64,000 nucleotides of DNA from Rhizobium rhizogenes (lineage in GTDB: Bacteria > Pseudomonadota > Alphaproteobacteria > Rhizobiales > Rhizobiaceae): NCBI RefSeq assembly GCF_002005205.3, contig NZ_CP019702.2, positions 1,182,001 through 1,246,000 of the forward strand, in the 5' to 3' direction. The notes beneath the pieces were generated by a model. That model had not been told where the DNA came from. It saw nothing but the letters and a program-made list of their open reading frames with translations, and made no database searches. A program made the translations under genes and the position numbers. The first letter of the stretch is position 1; the number at the start of each line of letters is the position of its first letter. This document shows positions 43,531 to 52,282 of the stretch, in pieces.

Positions 43531-43558
43531 TGGCACGGTGGTGTTGGCCACCGTGCCA
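43531..43558. repeat. Perfect 11-bp hairpin after the peptide-binding-protein gene
   Basis: TGGCACGGTGG (43531-43541) pairs exactly with CCACCGTGCCA (43548-43558) around a TGTTGG loop. It lies just past the stop of the binding-protein gene and before the permease start on the minus strand. Such hairpins commonly keep binding-protein mRNA in excess over permease mRNA. Confidence 0.7.
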
Positions 43559-43565
43559 ACGCTGC

Positions 43566-45161
43566 TTATTCGGAAACGCTCAGGAAGCGGCTGAGGTGTT
43601 CGTTGGCAGCATTGTCTTCCCAACCCTTGACGCGGTTGGAAACCAGCCAAAGGTCGGCCTGTGTCAGAAGCGGAACAACCGGCTGTTCCTTCATGAGGAT
43701 GGTCTCTGCCTCATGAAGCAGCTTGGAACGTGCGGCGGGGTCCTTCTCGTCGTAGGACTTCTGCAGCAGCGCATCATATTCCGCGTTGTTGAACTTGGAA
43801 TAGTTGAAGGTCTTGTTGGAGGAAACCGAAAGCGCAAGGAAGTTTTCCGCATCCGCATAGTCGGCAACCCAGCCGGCGCGCGCGACGTTGAATTTGCCGC
43901 CTTCCTGGAGGTATCCATAGTGCGAGGCGACATCGAGGTTCACCAGTGACACCTTCGCGCCGAAGGTGTTTTTCCACATGTCCGCGATAGCTGTCGCGAC
44001 GCGTTCATGGTTCGGGTTTGTATTGTAGCGAATTTCGATGGAAAGCGGCTTGCCGCCCTCACCGTAACCGGCTTCCTTCATCAGTTTGAGGGCTTCATCT
44101 TCACGATCAAGCTGCGACAGCGTGGCGAAATCGGCCTTGGCCGGCTCACCATAGGAATCCATACCCGGGGGAACCATGGAATAGGCCGGAACCTGTGAAC
44201 CGCTGTAGATTTCCTTGGCAAGGAAGTCACGGTCGACTGCCATCGACAGCGCTCGGCGGACACGGACATCGTTATACGGCGCTTCGCGGGTGTCGAAGGT
44301 ATAGTAGTAGGTCGCAAGCGTCGGCGACACGTGAACCTGCTCGCCATAGGATTTGCGCAGACGGTCGATCTGGTCAGCGGAGAAGTTGTATGCGAGGTCC
44401 ATTTCCTTTGCTTCGAAACGGCGAACGGATGCGGCCTGGTCGTCGATCGGGTAGAAGATGACCTTGTCGATCCTGGTGTTCGGTGCGTCCCAGAAGTTAG
44501 TGTTCTTGACGACCGTCAAGCTGTCATTGGGAACATGCGATTCGAGCTTGTAGGCACCGTTCGAGACCATGACGCCCGGCTTTACGAAGTTGGTCCCGTT
44601 CTTTTCGTAGCTTGCCTTCGAGATTGGCAGAGCCGTCTGGTGAGCAAGGAGTTCGAGGAAGAAAGGTGTCGGGCGCTCGAGCGTGACCTCGAGGGTCTTG
44701 TCATCCACTGCCTTTACACCGAGCTGGTCCACCGGCACATCGCCCTTGTTGATCTTTTCGGCGTTCTTGATCGGGTAAAGAATATTCGCATATTTCGCTG
44801 CGGTCTTCGGGTCCTCGACGCGCTGGTAGGAGAAGACAAAATCGCCCGCCGTTACCGGAGTGCCGTCCGACCACTTCGCATCCGCTCGCAGCTTGAAGGT
44901 GTAGACGGTACCGTCGTCGGACAGCGTCCAGCTCTCCGCAGTACCGGGAATGATCTTGCCAGCAGAATCGTAAATGGTGAGACCTTCAAAAAGGTCTTTC
45001 AGAATAAATGCTTCGATGTTGATCGAGGTCTGCGCCTGATCCAGTGTCTGCGGTTCCCCGGAATTGCCGCGGTGCAGAACTGTTTCTGCAAGTGCAGAAC
45101 TGGCGCCAAGCAGAAGCGAGCCTACCAGCAGAGCGGCGCGAGTTGTTGTTTTTATCGACAT
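43566..45161 (-). CDS. Oligopeptide ABC transporter periplasmic binding protein (OppA/DppA, SBP_bac_5)
   Basis: The protein has 531 residues. A signal peptide of about 27 residues (AALLVGSLLLGASSALA before ETVLHRG) is followed by the family pattern: EPQTLDQAQTSINIEAFILKDLFEGL, VYTFKLRADAKWSDGTPVTAGDF and VRRALSMAVDRDFLAKEI. It captures peptides or similar solutes for the three downstream transporter genes. The ATG at 45161 follows GGGGAGAGAAAAC; the frame upstream is open but is not a signal peptide. Confidence 0.93.
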   Translation of the reverse strand: MSIKTTTRAALLVGSLLLGASSALAETVLHRGNSGEPQTLDQAQTSINIEAFILKDLFEGLTIYDSAGKIIPGTAESWTLSDDGTVYTFKLRADAKWSDGTPVTAGDFVFSYQRVEDPKTAAKYANILYPIKNAEKINKGDVPVDQLGVKAVDDKTLEVTLERPTPFFLELLAHQTALPISKASYEKNGTNFVKPGVMVSNGAYKLESHVPNDSLTVVKNTNFWDAPNTRIDKVIFYPIDDQAASVRRFEAKEMDLAYNFSADQIDRLRKSYGEQVHVSPTLATYYYTFDTREAPYNDVRVRRALSMAVDRDFLAKEIYSGSQVPAYSMVPPGMDSYGEPAKADFATLSQLDREDEALKLMKEAGYGEGGKPLSIEIRYNTNPNHERVATAIADMWKNTFGAKVSLVNLDVASHYGYLQEGGKFNVARAGWVADYADAENFLALSVSSNKTFNYSKFNNAEYDALLQKSYDEKDPAARSKLLHEAETILMKEQPVVPLLTQADLWLVSNRVKGWEDNAANEHLSRFLSVSE

Positions 45162-45472
45162 TGTTTTCTCTCCCCGTAAAGATTTTAAGTCCACAAACAA
45201 GGCCAAATCGCTCCGAAGCGCAACCACAATAAATTGTGAGTTGATGCGGAAACCACAAGTTCCACTTAAGTTGACACGTCCGTGCTTGACCCGGCAGTTT
45301 CTTATAAAACACTTTGACTGAAGCCCGTCCTGCGCCAAGTTGTCCCACAGCGAAGATGTCGGCGCTCAGGGGTTTTGACGCGGATTTTCTGCACTTTTCT
45401 CGATCTTCTCATCCGCAATCCGTCAGGAAAATTCTGCTCCACCGACGTGACGTGCCTATGCATGATGAAGCG
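45162..45472. promoter_or_regulatory. 311-base leader of the peptide transporter operon
   Basis: No gene is seen. On the minus strand it must hold the promoter of the opp-type operon. An ACTTAAGT palindrome lies near 45266-45273, with CAACTTAAGTGG overlapping it. An AT-rich stretch TTTTATAAG (minus strand, near 45302-45310) could be a -10 region. No conserved operator was recognised. Confidence 0.35.
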
Positions 45473-46354
45473 CTATCCCTTTATTCCGCTTGCCGCGATA
45501 CTGGAGATGAACAACCTTTGCAGGCAGAGATAAAAGACCAGCACCGGCAGGGTGATGATGGTGAGATAGGCCATCACTTCACCCCAGGGCGTATTGAGCT
45601 GGAAGAAATATTGCAGCCCCACCATCACGGGCCGGTAGGCTTCGGACTGGGTAACGAGAAGCGGCCATAGATATTGCTGGCTGTACATGACGAGGAACTT
45701 GAGGATTGCCGCCGTTGCGATGACCGGGCCGCTGAGCGGCATCACCACCTGCGCGTAAATCCGCAGCCAGCCGGCCCCGTCGATGCGCGCCGCTTCCAGC
45801 AGTTCCTTCGGCAGATCCTTGAAATATTGCACGAAGAGGAAAATCGTCAGCCCGTCTGCAATCCAGGGAATGATCTGCACATGCCAGGAGTTGAGCCACC
45901 CCCAGGTAAATCCGCCGCTGCCAATCCATGGCAGGTTGTTGACTTCCAGCAGGAGCGGCACGGCAATCGTTTCAAAGGGAATGATGAGCGTGGCGAGGAT
46001 GATCGAGAATAAAACATCCTTCCCGCGCCAGTTCAAAAAGGTGAAGGCGAAGGCGGCAAGCGAGCCAAAAAGCAGGGCGAGAAACACGGTAACGACCGTG
46101 ACCAGAACCGAATTGAATATGAAGGTCGCAATCGGCGCCCGGGCGAAAGCTGCCGTGTAGTTTTCAAGCGAGAGATGTCCCACCGGCAGGAAGGCTCGTA
46201 TCGACGTGGCATCACTCAGCAACTGGTCGTTCGGTTTTAGCGACGAGAAGCCCATGAACAACAGGGGCAAAATGAAGATCGCCGCGAAGGCGAGCATGAG
46301 CACATAGTTGCCGATGAGAAAAGCGAGGCTCTTGCGTTGTCCGGCCTGCATCAT
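45473..46354 (-). CDS. Carbohydrate ABC transporter permease (MalG/UgpE type)
   Basis: The protein has 293 residues and about six membrane helices. The EAA loop is ELLEAARIDGAGWLRIYAQVVMPLSGP, and the C-terminus ends in LFISSIAASGIKG, typical of MalG-type permeases. The ATG at 46354 overlaps the stop of the MalF-type gene and follows AAGGGAGAAGC. It forms the importer core with that protein. Confidence 0.92.
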   Translation of the reverse strand: MMQAGQRKSLAFLIGNYVLMLAFAAIFILPLLFMGFSSLKPNDQLLSDATSIRAFLPVGHLSLENYTAAFARAPIATFIFNSVLVTVVTVFLALLFGSLAAFAFTFLNWRGKDVLFSIILATLIIPFETIAVPLLLEVNNLPWIGSGGFTWGWLNSWHVQIIPWIADGLTIFLFVQYFKDLPKELLEAARIDGAGWLRIYAQVVMPLSGPVIATAAILKFLVMYSQQYLWPLLVTQSEAYRPVMVGLQYFFQLNTPWGEVMAYLTIITLPVLVFYLCLQRLFISSIAASGIKG

Positions 46355-47439
46355 TGCTTCTCCCTTGTCATGTATCGCTGGGTCAAGGAAATGCACAGAA
46401 CAAGCAGGAACAGGACGACCGAGATTGCGGAGCCTGCCGCGATGTCCTGCTGTCGATATCCTCGTTCAACGGCCTGGTAGACGATGCTTTGAGTGGAATC
46501 ACGAGGCCCGCCCTTGGTCATCACATCGATCTGTGCGAAAAGTGCAAAAGCCTGCATGGTGATGACGATGATAATCAGCACGGCTGTGTTGCGCAGCAGC
46601 GGCCAGGTTATCATGCTGAACCTTTGCCAGCGGCTCGCTCCTTCGATGTCGGCTGCCTCGTAAAGATCCGGAGAGATGGTTTGCAGGCCGGAGAGCCATA
46701 TGACCATGTGGAACCCAACACCCTGCCAGACCGACATCACCAGAATGGCCCATAAGGCGGTATCGGTTCTGCCCAGCCAGTCGATGGGCTGGACGAGCCC
46801 GAAGCTCATGTAACTCAAGAGGCTGTTCAGGAGCCCGTTATCGGCTGCATAGATAAACCGCCAGAGCAGCGCCACCACCACCACCGACAGCACGACAGGC
46901 ATGAAGTAAATCGCCCGGAAAATCGTGACGCCGGGGATCTTCTGGTTCACCAACAGGGCAAGAAACAGCGCCAGTGCTGCTTGAACCGGCGCGACGACGA
47001 CCACGAAGGAAAGCGTGTTGACAAGGGCCGTCAGGAATACGACGTCGCTGGCCAGAATAACGATCTTGTCCTCGCCCCAGCTGAAACTCTTATATTCCCG
47101 CATCCCTTCCAGATGGGGATAGTCGGGATTGTTGCGGGTGAAACTGCGAATTCTCGGATAGGAGACGGAACCATCCGCATCCCGGCTGATGCTGCCGTCC
47201 GCCTCTTTTTGCGGTTCGAGCGTCAGCACGCCGATACCCAGCAGCCGGGTGTAATTTTCAACGCCGACAAACTCGGTCGGATTGGGAGACGTCAGCCGCT
47301 GGTTGGTGAAGGAAAAACCGAGCCCCAGCAGAAAGGGTGTGACCAGGAACAGCCCGATCAGCACCATCGCCGGTGCAGCCATGAGCCAGCCTGTGAAGCT
47401 GTCTCGGGTCAGCTTTCCCTTTGAAGAAAAGAACGCCAT
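46351..47439 (-). CDS. Carbohydrate ABC transporter permease (MalF/UgpA type) with large first loop
   Basis: The protein has 362 residues. After helix 1 (about 15-38) comes an unusually long soluble stretch of about 95 residues (including EPQKEADGSISRDADGS) before helix 2 near 135. The rest is standard, with the EAA loop DLYEAADIEGASRWQRFSMITWPLL. Usual UgpA-type proteins are about 290 residues. The loop probably contacts the binding protein, as the P2 loop does in E. coli MalF. Confidence 0.92.
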   Translation of the reverse strand: MAFFSSKGKLTRDSFTGWLMAAPAMVLIGLFLVTPFLLGLGFSFTNQRLTSPNPTEFVGVENYTRLLGIGVLTLEPQKEADGSISRDADGSVSYPRIRSFTRNNPDYPHLEGMREYKSFSWGEDKIVILASDVVFLTALVNTLSFVVVVAPVQAALALFLALLVNQKIPGVTIFRAIYFMPVVLSVVVVALLWRFIYAADNGLLNSLLSYMSFGLVQPIDWLGRTDTALWAILVMSVWQGVGFHMVIWLSGLQTISPDLYEAADIEGASRWQRFSMITWPLLRNTAVLIIIVITMQAFALFAQIDVMTKGGPRDSTQSIVYQAVERGYRQQDIAAGSAISVVLFLLVLCISLTQRYMTREKQ

Positions 47440-47452
47440 CGACCACCTGCCC

Positions 47453-48721
47453 CTATTTGGGTTGGTAACCGGAATTGCGCTCTATGTTGTTGTTTATCTC
47501 GTCTGTCGCGTTGTCCAGCGTATCGGCAACATCCGCGCCGTTGGCAATGTCGGAAAGGGCCTTGGAAAAGACCGGCGAGATGAAGGCGTAAGCCGGCGTG
47601 ACCGGACGCAATGTTCCCTGACGCCTGGACAGTTCGAAGAAAACCTCGAGCGGACCGCCCTGCCTGTAATTCCTCGTCATCTGGGCAGCCGCGGAGGTGG
47701 CCGGGATGAGACCGATCGCATCGGAGAACTGTGCGAGATATTTGTCCTGTATGGCGAATTCGATGAAGGCGGACGCGCCTTGCGGATGCTTGCTGGTGGC
47801 CGACACGCCAAACTGCCAGGATCCGGCACCGATCTTCGGTCCCTGCCCGAAATCGGGTGCGGGCAGGAACAGCAGATCATCGCCGTATTTCTCCAGCGCC
47901 TTCACCGCAACCCAGTTGCCCATCCATTGCAAGGCGTGGCGACCTTCCAGAAAGCCGGTTTCGTGATCGGCAGGCGATTGTGACGTTCCGGGCGCAAGTT
48001 TTTTCTCGAACAGAGACTGCCACCATTCTCCGAATTTGATGGCATTTTCCCCGTTGAGAACGTTCTCGGCGGTTTGATAGTTTTCCTTGTCAATCAGGCT
48101 GCCGCCGAAGCTCTCCAGAAACGGGCTGAAGGCATAGCTGTACCATTCGGTTTTATCGGCCATTCCAAGGTCGATCGCATATTCGAACTTGCCGCTGGCC
48201 GCGAGCTTTTCAAGTGCCGCATTGAACTCTTCACCGGTCCACGGCTGTTCCAGTGTTGGAATGCGAATACCGTTTTCATCGAGAACCGATTTGCGGGCGA
48301 AGACCGCTACGGCTGCGTCCCACAGGCCGACGGAATACAGCTTGTCTCCCCACTTGCCCACGGCGCCGGGCAGGAAATTCGCAAGCTTCGCCTCATCGAT
48401 CTGCAACGGTTGCAGATAGCCGGACCAGGCCCAGTTCGGCATGTTTGGCCCATCGACGTCCAAAATGTCAGGCAGCTTGTTGGAAAGAGCGGCGGCGGTG
48501 ACGGATTCATTATATGCGGTTTGAGGGAATTCCTGAAGCGAGACCCGCCAGTCCGACTGGGACGAGTTGAAGTCCTCGATGATGCCGGCCAGGATCTTGC
48601 GTTCTTCAACATTGCCAGCACCGTGATACCACATCGTCAGGTCGGTCTGCGCCAGTGCCACAGTGGAAAAAAGCGTCGACAAGGCAGCGGCTGCCCCCAC
48701 AAAAATGGCTTTGGTAATCAT
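47453..48721 (-). CDS. Carbohydrate ABC transporter periplasmic binding protein (SBP_bac_1)
   Basis: The protein has 422 residues. The signal peptide is about 24 residues (AAALSTLFSTVALAQ), then TDLTMWYHGAGN as at the start of mature family-1 binding proteins. YSVGLWDAAVAVFARKSVLDENG and WQFGVSATSKHPQGASAFIEF are typical. It lies first in a three-gene operon with the two permeases. No ATPase gene accompanies it in the window, so an ATPase shared with another system is needed. Confidence 0.92.
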   Translation of the reverse strand: MITKAIFVGAAAALSTLFSTVALAQTDLTMWYHGAGNVEERKILAGIIEDFNSSQSDWRVSLQEFPQTAYNESVTAAALSNKLPDILDVDGPNMPNWAWSGYLQPLQIDEAKLANFLPGAVGKWGDKLYSVGLWDAAVAVFARKSVLDENGIRIPTLEQPWTGEEFNAALEKLAASGKFEYAIDLGMADKTEWYSYAFSPFLESFGGSLIDKENYQTAENVLNGENAIKFGEWWQSLFEKKLAPGTSQSPADHETGFLEGRHALQWMGNWVAVKALEKYGDDLLFLPAPDFGQGPKIGAGSWQFGVSATSKHPQGASAFIEFAIQDKYLAQFSDAIGLIPATSAAAQMTRNYRQGGPLEVFFELSRRQGTLRPVTPAYAFISPVFSKALSDIANGADVADTLDNATDEINNNIERNSGYQPK

Positions 48722-49043
48722 AGATGGTCCTCCTCCTGATGAAGGGTAACTTCAACATCTACAGATTGTTCCGCAAAAAAGTCTGCATTCAGGCGCTGCA
48801 TCCTCTCAAGAACGCAAGTGGAAGGAGCTTCCGGGAATTCGCCAAAACAATGCTGCTCCGCTGAAGTGGTGTTGCAGCAATCGCCTCTGATTTGGCCTTG
48901 CAGGCAATCCACAAGCTTATGGTGCCAGTTGCTTCCGATTCACTGGCGCGCTGCCATTCGGAAGCCAAGGATTTGATTTTATTAAAAGTTTTGACGACAA
49001 TAAGCCTTGGGAGATCGACCCCGCTCACCTGCGAAACTGGATT
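48722..49043. other. 322-base gap, no supported gene
   Basis: This lies upstream of the carbohydrate importer on the minus strand and downstream of the MFS gene. It should contain the importer promoter; GGAGGAGGACC directly before 48721 is its ribosome-binding site. Short open frames on the minus strand (79 and 64 codons) show no recognisable family and no clear ribosome-binding site. Confidence 0.4.
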
Positions 49044-50213
49044 CTAGTTGGAATTTCGCAGCGGTGTTAGTGAGACCATCGCAAGGGCCGAAAAGATTGC
49101 GCTTGCTATCGTCAGCGGCCAGAGACCGACCAGAATATATGGGGCGACAACGACGGTTCCAAAGGTGGCGACGCTTAAAATTGCGGCGACAACGATTGCC
49201 GCAGCGCGCGAGGGGTCGCCGCGGGCGGCAATTATTGCCCGATGAAACCCTATCGGGCCTCTGATGCCGAACCCGAAATTCACGACCACCCACATTGGAA
49301 CAAGCACATAAAGGTTCTTTCCCTCGGCGAGTGCGTAGATGAGAATCGCAAGAAACGCGACAGGCATGATCGTTGTGCCCGCGCGGATGGTCCTCAAAGT
49401 ACCGAATTTCATTGCCAGCCATGCAGAGGAATTCGCCGCGAGAATGAATGCCACGATGCCAAAGACCTGCAGGATCACAAAGTCCCTGATCTCCTTGTCC
49501 AGAGGGCCAGTCAACACGGCTGGCGCACCAAAGACGAAAACAAGTAGAGCACCCAGCGAGAGTGCCTGACTTGAGGCATAGCTGACAAATTCGATATTTT
49601 TCAGGATCGCTAGGTAGCCGCTATGACTTTGCAGCTTCTGCGCTGGACGTGGAAAATATGCTTGCTGCCAGAGAATGGCTGCGCCGACCAGTGCTGCGAG
49701 CAGCGCCAAGATGAGGAAGGAAAGCTTCCAACTCCCGATCTCCAGCAGATATGCTCCAGCGATCGGGGCCAGTGCGGGTGCCAGCGATTCGATGGAACCG
49801 AGGCGCCCCATGGCCGAAGCTGCCTTGTCTTGCGGGTAGAGACCTTGAATGAAGCCGGGAGCGAATACAGCCGGAGCCGATCCGAATGCGCCTTGGGCAA
49901 ACCGCAACACAATCAGCCACTCGATGGAAGGTGACGCTGCGGCGGCCAGAGACGCAACCCCAAACAGGGCAAGTGACGCAACCAGCAGCATGCATGAATC
50001 AAAGCGCGCGCCAAGCTCACCAAAGATCAAAAGGCCAACCAGTGTGCCGAAAACATAGGCCGCAAGGACGAGCTGGGCAATCTCAACAGTTCCGCCAAGC
50101 TGAAGCGGCAAGCTTGGAATGGCTGGAAGCACCAGATCGGTCCCGGCGATACCAAGAACGGTTCCGCTGGCAATGAGAACGAACAGCAGTGACGTTTTCG
50201 GGGCCGTAGACAT
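49044..50213 (-). CDS. MFS transporter, Bcr/CflA drug-resistance type
   Basis: The protein has 389 residues and about twelve membrane helices. The first-loop region VFGTLVGLLIFGELGARFDS is the motif-A area of the family, and LRFAQGAFGSAPAVFAPGFIQGLYP is the motif-B/C-like region of DHA1 exporters. It is probably a proton-driven exporter of a drug or metabolite. It stands alone, followed by the Lrp-type gene in the same orientation but 400 bases away. Confidence 0.88.
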   Translation of the reverse strand: MSTAPKTSLLFVLIASGTVLGIAGTDLVLPAIPSLPLQLGGTVEIAQLVLAAYVFGTLVGLLIFGELGARFDSCMLLVASLALFGVASLAAAASPSIEWLIVLRFAQGAFGSAPAVFAPGFIQGLYPQDKAASAMGRLGSIESLAPALAPIAGAYLLEIGSWKLSFLILALLAALVGAAILWQQAYFPRPAQKLQSHSGYLAILKNIEFVSYASSQALSLGALLVFVFGAPAVLTGPLDKEIRDFVILQVFGIVAFILAANSSAWLAMKFGTLRTIRAGTTIMPVAFLAILIYALAEGKNLYVLVPMWVVVNFGFGIRGPIGFHRAIIAARGDPSRAAAIVVAAILSVATFGTVVVAPYILVGLWPLTIASAIFSALAMVSLTPLRNSN

Positions 50214-50615
50214 CGTTCCTTGGTATCAGAAGCGTGCCATGCGACCAATTATGCTGCATTGATTCCTGTTATTCAATTATTTGATCTTTTCGCGCTGCGC
50301 CAGCCGACATTGAGGCCTTGTCTTCCCTGGAGCTTTGGGGTCGCGAACCACCAGCCAGTGAAACCGCCCATTAAAATGGTGGCAGTACTCCCGGAAAATG
50401 GGCAGATATGGCGGCCATTGGCGCATTTCTGCTCTCTACACAGGTTTTTCTGATGCGGCCGTTGCCCGGAACTATTCGGAGGAGCGAATTTCTGCGGCTA
50501 CCAACGATATCTGCGGCATCGGCATTCGCTGGAGCGGCCGCGGCGATGTTTTTGAAGCGTATGTGTGGCGTCCCCTGCATATCGCAGAAGATTGAGGATC
50601 AAGGCGGGCAGGCAA
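50214..50615. other. 402-base gap with a possible gene remnant
   Basis: No complete gene is supported. A plus-strand frame at 50398-50595 (65 codons) contains ISAATNDICGIGIRWSGRG ending in WRPL. This faintly recalls the C-terminal strands of two-partner secretion outer-membrane proteins of the FhaC/ShlB type. It lacks a ribosome-binding site and any upstream domain, so at most it is a relic. The left end of the gap should hold the MFS promoter. Confidence 0.25.
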
Positions 50616-51101
50616 TCAACCAGGCGGAGGTTCGACGTCGGGCACAACTGACAATGTGTGCTTGAGGCATTTAAGTGCGAAACAGGAACGGGAATGACGT
50701 ACGCCCTCGATCTTGTAGAGCTTGCGGCGCAGAAACTGCTCGTAACCTTTCGTTCCTGCCACCGCCACCTTGATGAGATAATCATATTCGCCGGTGGTCA
50801 GATAGGCTTCCAGCACCTCCGGAAGTGCCGCCATGGCTGCGCCGAAACGTTCCAGAACCTCATCGTCGTGGCGCTCCAGCATCACTTCGATAATCACCGT
50901 CTCGGTTAGTCCGAGGTGGGCCTGATCGATAATGGCCGTGTAACCGCGAATGACCCCCTCGTCTTCCATCCGCTTGGTGCGCTGCCAGCAAGGGCTGGGT
51001 GACAACCCCACCTTTTCTGACAGCTCCGTATTGCTCAGCCTGCCGTTATCCAGCAGGGCCCGCAATATTTTGCGGTCAATTCTGTCCAACGGCTTCGTCA
51101 T
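50616..51101 (-). CDS. Lrp/AsnC-family transcriptional regulator
   Basis: The protein has 161 residues. The N-terminal helix-turn-helix is LDRIDRKILRALLDNGRLSNTELSEKVGLSPSPCWQRTKRME. The C-terminal RAM-type effector domain includes VLEAYLTTGEYDYLIKVAVAG. It usually senses amino acids or related metabolites. It is divergent from the PCC-domain gene pair across 161 bases, so it is the likely regulator of that pair. Confidence 0.93.
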   Translation of the reverse strand: MTKPLDRIDRKILRALLDNGRLSNTELSEKVGLSPSPCWQRTKRMEDEGVIRGYTAIIDQAHLGLTETVIIEVMLERHDDEVLERFGAAMAALPEVLEAYLTTGEYDYLIKVAVAGTKGYEQFLRRKLYKIEGVRHSRSCFALKCLKHTLSVVPDVEPPPG

Positions 51102-51223
51102 GCCGATCTCCCCGAAACATGCTGCAAAAAAATCTGCCGCCCATGAGGCTGCTGGCGAAAGAAGTGTTTTCCGGTACGCCGTTTGGCGGCGTCATTCGAA
51201 AGCACCTTCGGTCGGGCTTTGAG

Positions 51224-51240
51224 TACCGTACTGCAAGGTA
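51224..51240. promoter_or_regulatory. Imperfect dyad TACC-N9-GGTA before the PCC gene pair
   Basis: TACC (51224-51227) and GGTA (51237-51240) form a small dyad, and GTAC occurs inside it. It sits 23 bases before the start at 51263, between that gene and the divergent Lrp gene. It is a plausible operator, but the match is short. Confidence 0.3.
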
Positions 51241-51262
51241 CAGGCAGCAGGGAGGAGCAGGC

Positions 51263-51829
51263 ATGGCACCAGTACAGCAACAGCATTTTCCAAGGCCGAG
51301 AACGCTGATCCATCCCGGCATTTCCTCGCCGGTGCGCATCAATAGCCTGCGCTCGCCGTCTGCGCGTCATGTGCGGTTGTCCATTGCGCCGGGGCGCAGC
51401 CTTTTCGACGGCATCGTGCAGCCGCTTTTCGAAAACGGCATCGAAAATGCCTCGCTCACCATTCTCGGTGGTTATTTCGACATATTGTCCTATTGCGTGG
51501 CCCCGCCCGATCCTTCCGGCAGGGCGGTCATTGCCTATACGAAACCCATCGATGCCGGTGCAGCCTGGCTGGTTTTCGGCAACGCCACACTGGGGCGCAG
51601 CATGAAGGATGAGCCGATCGTTCACTGCCATGCGGCCATGCGCACCGGGGCAGGTGTGGTCAGGGGCGGCCATTTGCTGACGGAATCCTGTATTGTCGGA
51701 GAGGGCGGTATTTCCGCACTTGTGACCTCGCTCGACAGTTTCGTGTTGCAGCAATCCTTCGATCCCGAAACCAATATTCCTCTTCTTCAACCGAAGAACC
51801 GCACGGAGCGCGCCGATGAACACGCATGA
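51263..51829 (+). CDS. PCC/DUF296-domain protein, His-containing first half of a split pair
   Basis: The protein has 188 residues. The PCC-type core runs from SIAPGRSLFDGIVQPLFENG (residue 40 on) to the metal-binding-like cluster IVHCHAAM and GGHLL, with His121, His123 and His137. The C-terminus DPETNIPLLQP matches ETNFPLFTP in the fused protein at 52280-53170. Bacterial DUF296 proteins are trimers with a possible metal site; their reaction is unknown. The ATG follows GGGAGGAGCAGGC; the frame extends upstream without similarity. It overlaps the next gene by 14 bases. Confidence 0.82.
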   Translation: MAPVQQQHFPRPRTLIHPGISSPVRINSLRSPSARHVRLSIAPGRSLFDGIVQPLFENGIENASLTILGGYFDILSYCVAPPDPSGRAVIAYTKPIDAGAAWLVFGNATLGRSMKDEPIVHCHAAMRTGAGVVRGGHLLTESCIVGEGGISALVTSLDSFVLQQSFDPETNIPLLQPKNRTERADEHA

Positions 51830-52223
51830 TCATGTCGAATCCGGCTCCATGGGCCGTGTGGCCTATGCCCGCATCGCGCCCAATGAAGACCTCGTGCTGG
51901 GCGTCGAGAAGCTGTGCCTCGCGGAAGGGTTCCGCAATGCCTTCGTGCGCGGTGCGCTTGGTAGTCTCGTCGATGCCTGCCTTGGCACCCGCGGCAGCGA
52001 GTTCGTACAAATTCGCGGTCCGGCGGTGGAAATCGTCTCGATTGCCGGTGAAGTGCGTGCCCAGCCCGATGGTTCGCTGCGGGCCGCGTTGACCGGCGTT
52101 GTCGCCGATACCGAGGGTGCGGTTTACGGCGGTCCGTTCATCGCGGGCGCCAACCCCGTATGTATGACCTTTGAGGTGACGCTGGAAGAATGGTTGCCCT
52201 CGGAGACGTCCCAGGCGGCGTGA
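51816..52223 (+). CDS. PCC/DUF296-domain protein, second half of a split pair
   Basis: The protein has 135 residues and is a single PCC domain: RIAPNEDLVLGVEKLCLAEG, AFVRGALGSLVDACLG and GANPVCMTFEV. The usual GGH metal position reads GGPF, so the His is missing. The fused protein encoded opposite has GGRL at the same place and GKNPVCVTFEL after it. It overlaps the first half-gene, so the two products probably form one complex. Confidence 0.82.
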   Translation: MNTHDHVESGSMGRVAYARIAPNEDLVLGVEKLCLAEGFRNAFVRGALGSLVDACLGTRGSEFVQIRGPAVEIVSIAGEVRAQPDGSLRAALTGVVADTEGAVYGGPFIAGANPVCMTFEVTLEEWLPSETSQAA

Positions 52224-52282
52224 GTTGCGACATGATTGGCCGTTGAATTGCGCGGTGTTGCCAACAGCCCCGGCGCAACTCA
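52221..52282. repeat. Inverted repeat spanning both stop codons of the convergent PCC genes
   Basis: TGAGTTGCG (52221-52229) and CGCAACTCA (52274-52282) are exact inverted copies. The left arm begins with the TGA of the plus-strand gene and the right arm ends with the TCA that is the stop of the minus-strand gene. It could serve as a bidirectional terminator stem or be a trace of common origin of the two gene ends. Confidence 0.55.

Noticed and set aside
48789..49028. 79-codon minus-strand ORF upstream of the carbohydrate importer
   Set aside because: No recognisable domain, no clear ribosome-binding site, and it overlaps another short ORF of equal weight.
50398..50595. 65-codon ORF resembling the C-terminal end of FhaC/ShlB outer-membrane proteins
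   Set aside because: The resemblance is limited to about 25 residues, with no upstream barrel or POTRA sequence and no start signal, so a pseudogene call is not justified.
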